This document shows positions 17,123 through 25,933 of a DNA stretch of 64,000 nt, piece after piece. The notes beneath the pieces are model-generated. The model saw only the letters and a program-made list of their open reading frames with translations. It was not told the DNA's origin and did no database searches. Made by a program: the position numbers and the translations under genes. Position 1 is the first letter of the stretch; each line of letters begins with the position of its first letter. Source of the DNA: Planotetraspora sp. A-T 1434 (GTDB taxonomy: Bacteria; Actinomycetota; Actinomycetes; Streptosporangiales; Streptosporangiaceae); assembly GCF_025420585.1 (NCBI RefSeq), contig NZ_JAOEGB010000006.1:186001-250000 (forward strand). Direction: 5' to 3'.

Positions 17123-19929
17123 CCCCCGAGATTGGAGCGTGCCGCTGCCGCCGCGGCGGCACGCTTGTTCAGGCAGCGCACCCGCAGATACGGGGCGGTG
17201 TCTCCCTCATAAAGGTCCGCGGCCTCCCCGTACCGGTCGGCCGCCTCGCCGTACCGGCCAAGCCCGGCGAGGGCGTCCCCGGCCAGATCAGCGAACGATC
17301 CTTCTCCGGCCCGGTAGCCGAACATCCGCATGAGCGCCCACCCCCGGGACGCCAGGGCGAGCGCGTCCTCGAAGTGGCGGCCGGCGAGTTGCACGATGGT
17401 GAGGAGCCGCAGCGTGTAGGCCTCATCCGCGCGTTGCCCCGTCTCCTGGGCGATCCTTTCAGCGCAGGCCAGCGCGTCCCCGACCAGGGTGATGGCCGTG
17501 TCGGCGTCCCCGAGCCCGGCGTGGACCAGCCCGAGCGACCGCACGCATGCCATCTCGGAGTAGATGTCACGGGCGGCGCGGGCCGTTCGCAGGCCGCGCT
17601 GGGCGTCCTCGGCGCCCTGCTTGAGGTGGCCGTCACGGTCCGGCAGGTCCGGGTCCTGGGTCAGGACCCAGGCCGCGAACGCGCGTGCCGCCAATGACCT
17701 CGCCAACCCCTGCTGGTCTCCCGTGTCGGCGAAGAACGCCACGCAGGTGCCGAGCATGGGGATGGCGCGGGCCGCCCCACCGGGCAGGCGGCTGATCAGC
17801 ACGGCCAACCGCAGGCGCGCCTCAGCGGCCAACGCCGGGTAACCGGCTGCGGCGGACTGCATCACCAACCGCCACATGTATTCGGTGTCCCAATCCCTGC
17901 GCGACCAGAACAGGTAGCTGCTGGCCGTGAGGGCGAGCCACATCGCCTTGCGGATGTGGCCCTCTCGGCAGGCCAGCCGGATCACCGCGAGGACGTTGGT
18001 GATCTCCTGGTCGAACCACTCACGGGCGCCGGACTCGACGAATTTGAGCGCGCACGGTGGGGCGTCCAAGCCCTGGGCCAACTCCGGAGTGGGCGGGTGG
18101 TGAGGCTCGTGCTGGATGTGGGAGTCAGCACGTGCGGCCAACGCCAGCCACCCGTCCCAGAGGCGGCACATCGCCGCGTCGCGTTCAGCGGTGTTCTCGG
18201 CCAGCCGGTCGGCCGCGTAGGAGCGGAGCAGGTCATGCTGCCGATAACGGGGCTGCCCGAGCCGGTCCGCACCGGCGGGGGTGATCAGGCTGCGCGTGGT
18301 GAGCGTCTCGACACGCTGGTCCGCGTCGTTGTCGCCGGTCAGCATGGCCACGAGCCAGGCTGCCCAGTCGCCCGGTCCGGCGAGTGAGAGCACGCGGAAC
18401 GCGTGCCGCGCCCCCGCGTCAAGGGCCTCGTAGCTGCCGGCGGCGATCCTGGTGCTCACCTGTGTGCCGTCAGCGTCGCGGACACTGTCGCCGAGCAGCC
18501 CGGCGAAGTACCGCAGGCTCCAGTGTGGCTGGCTCGACAGCCGCGACCCCGCGACCCGGATCGCCAATGGCCATCCGCCGCACGCGGCGGCGATCGTGGC
18601 GGCCTCGTCGGGTTCGGCCCGCACCCGGCCGGGGCCGATGATCTCACCGAGGAGACGGGTCGCCTCCCGCGCAGGCAATGGGTCCAGCCGCAGATGGCGC
18701 ATCGCCCCGTCCGCGAGGTGGGCGCGGGACGTGATGATGACCGCGCACCCCGCCGTCCCTGGGGCGAGGTCGTGGACCTCGTGCGAGCCGGCGTCGTCCA
18801 GCAGGACCAGGACGCGCCGCCCGGCCAGCAGGGACCGGAACAGCGCTGTCCGTTCGCGGCTCGTGCGGGGCATCTCCCCGCGAACGCCGAGAGAGCGGAG
18901 AAACTCGGCCAGGACATCGCCGACGGGCCGCGCGTGGCCCGACGTCGCGTCGAGGTGCGCGTAGAGTTGCCCGTCCGGGTAGTGGTGCCGGATGTGGTGC
19001 GCGACGTGTGTGGCGAGGGCGGATTTGCCGATCCCACCGGGGCCGTAGATCGCCGCGATACGCACCCCCGTGTCGCCCGGGGCGGGGGTGAGGACCTCGA
19101 CCAGGCGGGTGATCTCCTCGGCGCGGCCGGTGTAGTCCATCACGTCGGGTGGGAGTTGGCCCGGCACCGGCACCGCGTCCCCGCTCCCGCTCCCGGGGCG
19201 GTCGGCGGCCAGTTCGTCGCGAAGGTCACGCAGCCGGGTGCCTACTCCCGCTCCGGTCTCCTGGATCATGCGCGTATCGGTGGCCTCGAAATGCCGGAGC
19301 GCCTCGGCGCGCTGACCCGACCGGTACAGCGCACGCATCAGCAGCCCATGCAATTGCTCAGATAGCGGGGCATCGGCCAGTGCGCGGCGCACCTCCCTGA
19401 CGACCTCGCGGTGCTCCCCAAGGCCCAACTGCGCCTGGAACAGCGCGGCCTGCGCCTCCAGCCGCTCCTCCAGGAGCTCGTCGCGGAGCACGCGCATCTG
19501 TGCGGACTCCTCCGGGAGATCCGGCAGAGGAGCGCCGCGACCCCACAGGTCGACCGCGCGGTGCAACAGCGCCGCGGCCGCCTGATCGTCGGCACCCATG
19601 AGAGGCCGTGCCTGTTCGACCAGGGCGCGGAACTCCTCCAGGTCCAGGCCGTCACCCGGCTCCAACAGGAGCCGGTACCTCCCCGAACGGCCGCGGGGGA
19701 CCCGGGCGTGCCCGAGGGCGCCGCGAAGGAAACTGACGGCGGACTTCAGGGTCCCCTCGTGCGCGGTGGCGTCGGCCTCCCCCCACACGGCTTCCAGCAG
19801 CGCGTCAGAGGAGATCCCGCCGTCACCGACCAGTAGCAAGGCGCACAACACCCGTCGCCGGATCGGCGGGAGCACGATCGGCGTCCCCCCAGACGAAACC
19901 CCCACCTGCCCCAAGATCGAGAAATGCAC
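17119..19929 (-). CDS. SARP-family regulator of the AfsR type (wHTH-BTAD-NB-ARC-TPR)
   Basis: 936 residues. An N-terminal OmpR-like winged helix (~1-92, RRRVLCALLLVGDGGISSDALLEAVW and SGRYRLLLEPG) is followed by a bacterial transcriptional-activation (BTAD) domain (~98-243). An NB-ARC/STAND ATPase comes next, with P-loop GPGGIGKS at 296-303, Walker B-like RVLVLLDD and ITSRA sensor. The C-terminal ~300 residues look like TPR repeats with alternating Ala/Leu pattern. AfsR-type proteins activate secondary-metabolism or developmental genes and are phosphorylated by Ser/Thr kinases; here the gene lies between kinase genes, a suggestive link. No biosynthetic cluster is visible nearby. The start is GTG 19929. 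It overlaps the pseudogene stop by 4 bases. Confidence 0.92.
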   Translation of the reverse strand: MHFSILGQVGVSSGGTPIVLPPIRRRVLCALLLVGDGGISSDALLEAVWGEADATAHEGTLKSAVSFLRGALGHARVPRGRSGRYRLLLEPGDGLDLEEFRALVEQARPLMGADDQAAAALLHRAVDLWGRGAPLPDLPEESAQMRVLRDELLEERLEAQAALFQAQLGLGEHREVVREVRRALADAPLSEQLHGLLMRALYRSGQRAEALRHFEATDTRMIQETGAGVGTRLRDLRDELAADRPGSGSGDAVPVPGQLPPDVMDYTGRAEEITRLVEVLTPAPGDTGVRIAAIYGPGGIGKSALATHVAHHIRHHYPDGQLYAHLDATSGHARPVGDVLAEFLRSLGVRGEMPRTSRERTALFRSLLAGRRVLVLLDDAGSHEVHDLAPGTAGCAVIITSRAHLADGAMRHLRLDPLPAREATRLLGEIIGPGRVRAEPDEAATIAAACGGWPLAIRVAGSRLSSQPHWSLRYFAGLLGDSVRDADGTQVSTRIAAGSYEALDAGARHAFRVLSLAGPGDWAAWLVAMLTGDNDADQRVETLTTRSLITPAGADRLGQPRYRQHDLLRSYAADRLAENTAERDAAMCRLWDGWLALAARADSHIQHEPHHPPTPELAQGLDAPPCALKFVESGAREWFDQEITNVLAVIRLACREGHIRKAMWLALTASSYLFWSRRDWDTEYMWRLVMQSAAAGYPALAAEARLRLAVLISRLPGGAARAIPMLGTCVAFFADTGDQQGLARSLAARAFAAWVLTQDPDLPDRDGHLKQGAEDAQRGLRTARAARDIYSEMACVRSLGLVHAGLGDADTAITLVGDALACAERIAQETGQRADEAYTLRLLTIVQLAGRHFEDALALASRGWALMRMFGYRAGEGSFADLAGDALAGLGRYGEAADRYGEAADLYEGDTAPYLRVRCLNKRAAAAAAARSNLGG

Positions 19930-20244
19930 ACCAGCCCCCGGAGTAGGTCATAAACGCCAAAACTGTCACATGCCGCGTGCGGCAATTTACTTCTGATCTA
20001 CCTGGTGATGGTGATCTTCCACAACCTCTTAAATTAAGACGTTCCGATGACCTCCGTTTCTCCCGCGCTCCGGGCTCCGAACTGCGCGTGTTCATCTCGC
20101 CGGCCACAGCCCCTACCGCCACGACCCACCCCGATCAGGGCGCCGCGCCGGAGAAGCCCCAACCACCCCGGATGCGCTAAGCCCGGGCCAGCCGATCGGC
20201 TCTTGACTTGTGGGACGATTCAGAGGTTTCGAAAGGGGGCGAGG
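19930..20244. promoter_or_regulatory. Divergent regulatory region between the SARP and kinase 2 genes
   Basis: A 315-base gap. It holds TGCCGCGTGCGGCA (19971-19984, 6-bp arms), a perfect AT-rich palindrome TCTTAAATTAAGA (20027-20039), TTGACT at 20203-20208 and the shared 11-mer GGGACGATTCA at 20212-20222. The first two would suit operators for the SARP gene; the last two lie close to kinase 2. Nothing else was recognised. Confidence 0.45.
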
Positions 20245-21918
20245 GTGGCGGAAGGGCGTCGTGTGGCGGGCAGGTACCACCTGCTCGAACCCATCGGACG
20301 TGGCGGCATGGGGATCGTCTGGCGCGCCCACGACGAGCTGCTCGACCGTGCCGTGGCCGTCAAAGAGGTCCTCTACCACCCGATGGGAGAGGAGGACCAG
20401 GAGGCCTTCAACCGCCGGACGATCCGCGAGGCCCGCGCCGCCGGCCGCATCTCCCACCCGAACGTCGTGGTGGTCCATGACGTCATCGAGGAGGACGGCC
20501 GTCCCTGGATCGTCATGCAGCTCGTCCGGGCCCGATCGCTCGGCGAGGTCCTGCGTGAGCATGGGCCACTCATCCCCGAGCGCGTCGCGTCCATCGGCCT
20601 CCAGGTGCTCGACGCTCTCCGTACGGCTCACGCCGCCGGTGTGCTCCACCGCGACGTCAAGCCGGAGAACGTCCTGCTCAGTGGCGACAACCGGGTCGTG
20701 CTGACGGACTTCGGCATCGCCACCATGCCGGAGGAGACCGGGCTGACCATGACGGGCGTCGTCACGGGCACCCCGGCGTTCCTCCCGCCCGAGCGGCTCA
20801 ACGGCGAGCCCGCCACGCCCCAGTCCGATCTGTGGTCCCTCGGCGCGACCCTCTACGCCGCCGTCGAGGGCAGGCCTCCCTTCGACCGGAACTCGCCCAT
20901 CGCCACCATGGCCGCCGTACTTCACGAGGAGCCTGAGCCGCCCCGCCGCGCGGGCGCTCTGACGCCGGTGATCGAGGGGCTGCTGCGGAAGGACCCGGCC
21001 CAGCGGATCGACGCCGTCGAGACCGCCGAGCTGCTCCAGGCCGCCGCGTCGGGCGGAGCGAGCCGTCTCCAGCCCGGCGTGAACCCTTTCGAAGGCACGC
21101 ACGGCGGGCATCAGACGGCCGGCGATGCCCCGGGTCCGGCCGGGGGCTACTACTTATCGAACCAGGGGAATACGCACGGCGGCCTCGGCCACGGAGGGAC
21201 CGTCGGCAACGTCGGAGGGACCGCCGGAGGACCGCCACGGCGCCCGTTCCGGGTCCGGGTGGTCCTGCTCATCCTGCTTCCTGTGCTGCTGGCAGGGGTG
21301 GGCGTCGGCGGCTGGTACGGCTACCAGGCACTGATCGAGCCCCACGCCGGCGCGTCCGGCGCGTCGGGGCATCCATCGCCGGGCCCGGCGTCGCCCACCG
21401 CGACGGACAAGGGATCGGCGTCCCCGTCGGAACCCGTGGCGTCGGCTTCACCGTCCCCCTCCCGGACGGCCACCCTCCCGAAGGGCTGGAAGACGCACTC
21501 CGACACGCTGGGCTTCTCGATCGCTCTCCCTCCGGGCTGGACGGAGTTCGACCGAGGAAACACGCGAGTGAGGTTCCACTGGCCGAGCATGCCGGGCAGC
21601 TACCTCCAGGTCGACCTCACCCCGTGGACGGATGACGACCCTGTCGCCGCCCTCACGACAGTCGAGGCGACATCGACGAAGAAGGGCTACCTCCGCGACT
21701 ACAAGCGGATCCGCCTGATGAAACAGCGTTACCGCGGTCTACCGGCCGCGGACTGGGAATTCACCCACGCGCTCAAGGCGGGCAAGGTCCGGGTGCTCGA
21801 CCGGGCCTTCATGATCGACGGGCAACAGGTCGCGATCTACTGGCAGACGCCCGACAGCCGCTGGACGACAGGTATGTCCTACTTCCCGGTCTTCGCGAAC
21901 ACCTTCCGGCTTGAATAA
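20245..21918 (+). CDS. Receptor Ser/Thr protein kinase 2, same outer domain as kinase 1
   Basis: 557 residues from the GTG at 20245, which follows AAAGGGGG; the frame is open further upstream, but that part has no kinase features. The kinase domain (~8-270) has Lys40 in VAVKEV, HRDVKPEN, DFGIATM and GTPAFLPPE. After a Gly-rich linker there is one membrane span near 333-357, a Ser/Pro stalk, and a ~145-residue outer domain (GWKTHSDTLGFSIALPPGW to YWQTPDSRW). This domain matches that of kinase 1 in order and motifs (GFS-ALP-GW, ADWEFT, R-F---, IYW-TPDSRW). The two genes look like paralogues from a duplication, with a much shorter linker here. Transcribed divergently from the SARP gene. Confidence 0.93.
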   Translation: MAEGRRVAGRYHLLEPIGRGGMGIVWRAHDELLDRAVAVKEVLYHPMGEEDQEAFNRRTIREARAAGRISHPNVVVVHDVIEEDGRPWIVMQLVRARSLGEVLREHGPLIPERVASIGLQVLDALRTAHAAGVLHRDVKPENVLLSGDNRVVLTDFGIATMPEETGLTMTGVVTGTPAFLPPERLNGEPATPQSDLWSLGATLYAAVEGRPPFDRNSPIATMAAVLHEEPEPPRRAGALTPVIEGLLRKDPAQRIDAVETAELLQAAASGGASRLQPGVNPFEGTHGGHQTAGDAPGPAGGYYLSNQGNTHGGLGHGGTVGNVGGTAGGPPRRPFRVRVVLLILLPVLLAGVGVGGWYGYQALIEPHAGASGASGHPSPGPASPTATDKGSASPSEPVASASPSPSRTATLPKGWKTHSDTLGFSIALPPGWTEFDRGNTRVRFHWPSMPGSYLQVDLTPWTDDDPVAALTTVEATSTKKGYLRDYKRIRLMKQRYRGLPAADWEFTHALKAGKVRVLDRAFMIDGQQVAIYWQTPDSRWTTGMSYFPVFANTFRLE

Positions 21919-21978
21919 CGATTTGGTGGAGTTGCCCAGGTCCGGGCGGATACTGACAACGAATAGTCACGCTCTGGA

Positions 21979-23547
21979 ATGGCATGGGCCAACTCGGGTA
22001 GCGCGAGATCCATGGCTGATGCGCAGATCTCCGATCGAGTCGTCGCTGGACGGTACCGCCTGATCGAGCCGCTCGGGCGAGGCGGCATGGGGACGGTCTG
22101 GCGGGCCATGGACGAGGTTCTGCAGCGTGAGGTGGCCGTCAAGGAGCTCCTCGCGTCCGCCGAGCTGACGGGGCCAGAACGCGAGGTCTTCACCGTACGG
22201 ACCTTCCGCGAGGCGAGAGCCGCCGGACGGCTGAGCCATCCGGGCGTGGCGGCCGTCTACGACGTCTTCGAGGAGAACGGCCATCCCTGGATCGTTCTTG
22301 AGCTGGTCCCGTCGCGGACTCTCGGCTCGATCGTCCGCGAAGAGGGCCCGCTGCCGCCCCAGCGGGTGGCGGAGATCGGCCTCCAGGTGCTCGGGGCTCT
22401 CAGGGCCGCCCACGCGGCGGGGGTGCTGCACCGGGACGTCAAGCCCGACAACGTGCTGATGGCCCACGACGGCCGGGCGGTGCTCACGGACTTCGGCATC
22501 GCCGCCATGGAGGACGACTCCCCCGTCACCCGGACCGGCATGCTGATCGGCACGCCCGCGTTCATCGCGCCCGAGCGGGCCGCCGGCGCGCAGGCACAGC
22601 GCGCCTCGGATCTGTGGTCTCTCGGCGTGACGCTGTTCCTCGCGGTCGAGGGCCGGTCGCCGTTCCACCGCGGCCACGCGCTGGCGACGCTGGCGGCGGT
22701 CATGTACGAGGAGCCGGGGCCGCTGCACCGGGCCGGCCCGCTGGCTCCGGTCATCACCGGCCTGCTGATCAAGGACCCGTCCCGCCGGATGACGGCGGAG
22801 GAGGCGGCGGCGCACCTGATGGCGGTGTCCGCCGGACAGGCGACGGACCCGATCGTCCCGGCGCCGAGGAACCCCCGTTTCGCGCGTCTCTCGCCCGCGA
22901 GCGCAGCAAGCGCCGCGAGCCCTGCCGCCGCCGGCGTCTCGACTCCGACCCCCATCCCCTACCCGGTGACCTCCCCGGCCCTCTCCACCGCTCCGCCGCC
23001 CCAGCCTCGGCGCGTACGGTGGGGACTCGTCGCCGGAGCGGGAGCCCTGGTCGCCCTGGTGGGCGTCTCCGTGGGCGGAGTGGCCTACATGACGGCCCGC
23101 ATGCCGGACCCGGGGACGCACCCGATCAGCACGCCCACCGTGACGGTCTTCGCCACGCGGACGGCCGAGGCGGCGCCGACCGGGCACCGGACGGAGCCGA
23201 CGTCCCGGGAAGAGACCGGCCCCGGCTACCGTACGGCGGGCTCTACCGGCCCGACCGGCCACCATAGGAGCCAGAGCCCGACGGCGAAGCCCAGCCCGAA
23301 GCACAGCCCCAAGCACAGTCCCACGCCCAAGGCGTCACCCACGAAGAGCCCCGGCGACGGAACCGTGGAGCCCTCTACGGGAAAAGCCGGCGGCAAGGAC
23401 AAGAACGGCAAGGACCAGAAAAAAGACACAAACAAGGATAAAAAAGGGAAGAAAAGTGAAGCGTGGGACGGAGCGGCCGGCGAGCAGGACAACGGTCTCA
23501 CCGGCCAGGACGGCGACTTCGGCGACAGCGACTGGGCGGGAAGCTAG
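21979..23547 (+). CDS. Receptor-like Ser/Thr protein kinase 3, short basic tail instead of a sensor
   Basis: 522 residues from ATG 21979; an internal ATG at 22012 ([10 protein letters not shown]) is an equally possible start, as neither has a strong ribosome binding site. The kinase domain (~20-285) is complete: [30 protein letters not shown] and [10 protein letters not shown] single membrane span ([24 protein letters not shown]) follows, at about 352-375. The outer part has no folded domain: it is Ser/Thr/Pro rich, then Lys/Asp rich ([19 protein letters not shown]) and ends acidic. The input signal is therefore unclear. Its stop overlaps that of the pseudouridine synthase gene by 4 bases, tail to tail. 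Confidence 0.9.
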   Translation: MAWANSGSARSMADAQISDRVVAGRYRLIEPLGRGGMGTVWRAMDEVLQREVAVKELLASAELTGPEREVFTVRTFREARAAGRLSHPGVAAVYDVFEENGHPWIVLELVPSRTLGSIVREEGPLPPQRVAEIGLQVLGALRAAHAAGVLHRDVKPDNVLMAHDGRAVLTDFGIAAMEDDSPVTRTGMLIGTPAFIAPERAAGAQAQRASDLWSLGVTLFLAVEGRSPFHRGHALATLAAVMYEEPGPLHRAGPLAPVITGLLIKDPSRRMTAEEAAAHLMAVSAGQATDPIVPAPRNPRFARLSPASAASAASPAAAGVSTPTPIPYPVTSPALSTAPPPQPRRVRWGLVAGAGALVALVGVSVGGVAYMTARMPDPGTHPISTPTVTVFATRTAEAAPTGHRTEPTSREETGPGYRTAGSTGPTGHHRSQSPTAKPSPKHSPKHSPTPKASPTKSPGDGTVEPSTGKAGGKDKNGKDQKKDTNKDKKGKKSEAWDGAAGEQDNGLTGQDGDFGDSDWAGS

Positions 23548-24473
23548 CTCTCGTCGTCGACGATCTTGAGCGCGCGCTCCAGATCATCGGGATAGTCGCT
23601 GGTGAAGGAGACCCACTCCCCCGTCGCCGGATGCTCGAAGGCCAGCGAGACTGCGTGCAGCCACTGCCGGGACAGCCCGAGCCGGGCGGCCAGCGTGGGG
23701 TCCGCGCCGTACATGAGGTCGCCCACGCAGGGATGCCTCAGGGCCGACATGTGCACCCGGATCTGGTGGGTCCGGCCGGTCTCCAGCTTGATGTCCAGCA
23801 GCGACGCCGCCCGGAACGCCTCGATGGTGTCGTAGTGGGTGACGGAGTCCTTCCCGCCGGCCACGACGGCGAAGCGGCCGTCCCCTGACGGGTGACGGTC
23901 GATCGGGGCGTCCACGGTGCCGCGCAGCGGGTCCATGTGCCCCTGCACGAGCGCGTGGTAGCGCTTGTCGACGGTGCGCTCCTTGAAGGCCCTCTTGAGG
24001 TGCGAGTACGCCCGCTCGCTCTTGGCCACCACCATGGCTCCAGTGGTGTTCGCGTCGAGCCGGTGGACGATGCCCTGCCGCTCGGCCGCGCCGCTGGTGG
24101 AGACCCGGTGGCCGGTGCCCAGGAGGCCGCCGAGCACAGTCGGTCCGGTCCACCCGACGGTCGGGTGCGCGGCCACGCCGATCGGCTTGTTGACCACGAC
24201 GATGTCGTCGTCCTCGTAGATGATCGCCATGCCGGGCACGGGCTCGGCCACGGGCATCGGGGCGGCCGGGGGCGGCGGGATGGTCACGTCGAGCCACGCT
24301 CCCGCGTGGACCCGGTCGGACTTCGCCGGGAGTGAGCCGTCGACCAGCACCTCACCCGAGGCGATCAGCTCGGCGGCGCGGGTGCGGGAGAAGCCGAACA
24401 GCCGGGCCAGGGCGGCGTCGAGGCGCTCGCCCTCCAGGCCGTCGGGGACGGGCAGGCTCCGCTGGTCAGCCAT
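23544..24473 (-). CDS. rluD: RluA-family 23S rRNA pseudouridine synthase (RluD-like)
   Basis: 309 residues from the ATG at 24473. An S4 RNA-binding domain (~15-62, [26 protein letters not shown]) comes first. The catalytic domain has [12 protein letters not shown], the catalytic Asp140 in [21 protein letters not shown] and [10 protein letters not shown]. Members isomerise uridines in helix 69 of 23S rRNA; the exact site cannot be read from sequence. The gene starts 8 bases inside the end of lspA, the usual order lspA-rluD in bacteria, so both are on one transcript with the DksA-like gene. Confidence 0.92.
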   Translation of the reverse strand: MADQRSLPVPDGLEGERLDAALARLFGFSRTRAAELIASGEVLVDGSLPAKSDRVHAGAWLDVTIPPPPAAPMPVAEPVPGMAIIYEDDDIVVVNKPIGVAAHPTVGWTGPTVLGGLLGTGHRVSTSGAAERQGIVHRLDANTTGAMVVAKSERAYSHLKRAFKERTVDKRYHALVQGHMDPLRGTVDAPIDRHPSGDGRFAVVAGGKDSVTHYDTIEAFRAASLLDIKLETGRTHQIRVHMSALRHPCVGDLMYGADPTLAARLGLSRQWLHAVSLAFEHPATGEWVSFTSDYPDDLERALKIVDDES

Positions 24474-25020
24474 CCGAAGCCTCCCCCGTCCTGGCGTCCC
24501 CCGTCTGGCGGGTGCCGTCGATCTGGTAGCCGCGCCAGGCAAGGAACACGGCAAGGACGCCACCGCAGACGATGGCCGAGTCGGCGAGGTTGAACACCGG
24601 GAACCCGGTGACGGGGAAGGCCTGGAGGAAGTCGACCACGTGTCCCTGCAGCGGCGCGGGCGACCGGAAGATCCGGTCGGTGAGGTTGCCGAGGGCTCCG
24701 CCGAGCAGCAGGCCCAGCGTGATCGCCCAGGGCAGGCTCCGGAGCTGCCGTGCCGTACGGAGGATGGCGACGACCACACCGACGGCGATCACCGTGAAGA
24801 TGATCGTCATCCCGGTGCCGATGCTGAACGCGGCACCGGGATTGCGGATGACGTTCAGCACCAGCACGCCGGGGATGACGGTGACGGGCTCCTTGTGCTC
24901 CAGGAACTTCACCACCAGGAACTTGCTCACCACGTCGAGCGCGTACGCCACCGCCGCGACGGCGACGAGGAGGGCGACCCTCCGCGCGCGATCGGGCCGC
25001 GTGTCCGTCTCTCCGCTCAG
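24466..25020 (-). CDS. lspA: Lipoprotein signal peptidase, probable CTG start
   Basis: 184 residues, the aspartic membrane protease that cleaves prolipoproteins after lipidation. Four membrane spans are visible. The catalytic pair is Asp115 in [10 protein letters not shown] and Asp147 in FNLADSAI, with the family motif NPGAAFS at ~60. No ATG or GTG fits well: a CTG at 25020 overlaps the upstream stop as CTGA and has GGGAGGAG 5 bases before it, whereas the in-frame GTGs at 25044 and 25053 lack such a site and would overlap the upstream gene. I prefer the CTG start by analogy with the many ATGA/GTGA overlaps in this window. Confidence 0.88.
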   Translation of the reverse strand: MSGETDTRPDRARRVALLVAVAAVAYALDVVSKFLVVKFLEHKEPVTVIPGVLVLNVIRNPGAAFSIGTGMTIIFTVIAVGVVVAILRTARQLRSLPWAITLGLLLGGALGNLTDRIFRSPAPLQGHVVDFLQAFPVTGFPVFNLADSAIVCGGVLAVFLAWRGYQIDGTRQTGDARTGEASDG

Positions 25021-25412
25021 CGGCGCTCCTCCCGCTGCTTGCACGCTACGCACAGCGTCGCCCTCGGGAACGCCTGCAGACGCTCCTTGCCGATCGGCTT
25101 GTGGCACGATTCGCACTCTCCGTAAGTCCCTGCGTCGACGCGGGCGATCGCCCGCTCGTTCTGCGCGAGCAGGTCGCGCGCATTCAGGGTAAGGGCGATC
25201 TCACGCTCGCGCTCATAGGTCTTCGCCCCGGCATCCGCCGGATCGTCCCCCGCGCCCTCGCTGGCGTCCCCCGCGGCCAGCTCCGCCTCGGCGCGGGTGA
25301 TGTCGGCGTTCAACTCCTCGATCTCGTGGAGGAGCCGCTTGCGGACCTCGGCGAGCTCGTCCGCGGACCAAGTATCTTCGCTGGTGGCGGTTCTCGCCGC
25401 ACGCGTGGCCAT
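25017..25412 (-). CDS. TraR/DksA-type C4 zinc-finger protein
   Basis: 131 residues. An N-terminal helical hairpin (about 18-50 and 65-95, rich in Glu, Arg and Leu) is followed by a C4 zinc finger with Cys100, Cys103, Cys121 and Cys124 (CESCHKPIG, then LCVACK). DksA/TraR proteins bind the RNA polymerase secondary channel, but actinobacterial members usually lack the paired acidic tip and their role is less clear. It heads a three-gene operon with lspA and rluD, behind a good promoter. Confidence 0.88.
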   Translation of the reverse strand: MATRAARTATSEDTWSADELAEVRKRLLHEIEELNADITRAEAELAAGDASEGAGDDPADAGAKTYEREREIALTLNARDLLAQNERAIARVDAGTYGECESCHKPIGKERLQAFPRATLCVACKQREERR

Positions 25413-25464
25413 GAGGGCCTCCCATTATTCAGCAGTGGTGATCAAGCACATGAGCAGTTCGGGC

Positions 25465-25493
25465 AGCATAGGTCGCTGATAACGGATCGGCAA
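25465..25493 (-). promoter_or_regulatory. Promoter of the DksA-like/lspA/rluD operon
   Basis: On the minus strand TTGCCG (25493-25488), a 17-base spacer, then TATGCT (25470-25465). Both boxes match the primary sigma consensus well. Transcription should begin near 25458, about 46 bases before the start codon. Confidence 0.65.
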
Positions 25494-25595
25494 ACGACTC
25501 GCCGACGGTTTTACCCCTCTCAGAGCCGGGCGGCACACACAATGCGCAGCGCCCCGCCGTACACCGGGAAACCGGCGAACGCGGGGGCACTTACC

Positions 25596-25625
25596 CTGAC
25601 AACAACCGAGGCACCGCCGTATGTT
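25596..25625 (+). promoter_or_regulatory. Candidate promoter of the ileS T-box leader
   Basis: CTGACA (25596-25601), an 18-base spacer, then TATGTT (25620-25625). It lies about 60 bases before the T-box stem I. A later start cannot be ruled out, because TAGTCT occurs at 25667-25672 without a matching -35. Confidence 0.45.
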
Positions 25626-25685
25626 CCTTCGAGGGAAGCCTCGGCGGCCCGTCTGCGTTATCGTTTTAGTCTGCAAGGCGTTGAT

Positions 25686-25895
25686 GGGGACGAGTACCTC
25701 CGCACCCACTCGCGTGAGCGACCCGGGGACGGTGCGAGCCCGGGGCGAGCCGCGGAGGGAAGATCACCCCGGAGCCGCCGGAAGAAAGGCCCTCGGGCCG
25801 AGTAGAACCGGCAGCGAATCAAACGAGAGGGCGCCCATCGGTTACGGGGGCGTCAAGGAGGGTGGTACCGCGGAGCCGTCCCGGCTTCGTCCCTT
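25686..25895 (+). promoter_or_regulatory. T-box riboswitch, isoleucine specifier ATC
   Basis: Stem I is closed by GGGG (25686-25689) with CCCC (25767-25770). The specifier loop lies between that and the next helix, CCTCCGC (25697-25703) with GCGGAGG (25752-25758). The 3' side of the loop carries ATC at 25763-25765, the codon for Ile. The conserved T-box GGTGGTACCGCGG lies at 25861-25873; its TGGT would pair with the ACCA end of uncharged tRNA-Ile. It sits in a hairpin with AGGG/CCCT and CGGAGCC/GGCTTCG arms ending near 25895. No T-run follows, so control is probably at translation, as in other actinobacterial ileS T-boxes: uncharged tRNA would favour exposure of the GGAGG at 25917-25921. Confidence 0.88.
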
Positions 25896-25933
25896 CGCGC
25901 CATGTCAGCCACGCGTGGAGGTCCCGCCCGACG

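Noticed and set aside
19971-19984. TGCCGCGTGCGGCA as a terminator
   Set aside because: Only a 6-bp stem with a 2-base loop and no T-run; it is more like an operator or chance.
23544-24779. Upstream extension of the pseudouridine synthase
   Set aside because: The extension overlaps lspA in another frame and has no S4-type sequence; the ATG at 24473 starts just before the S4 domain.
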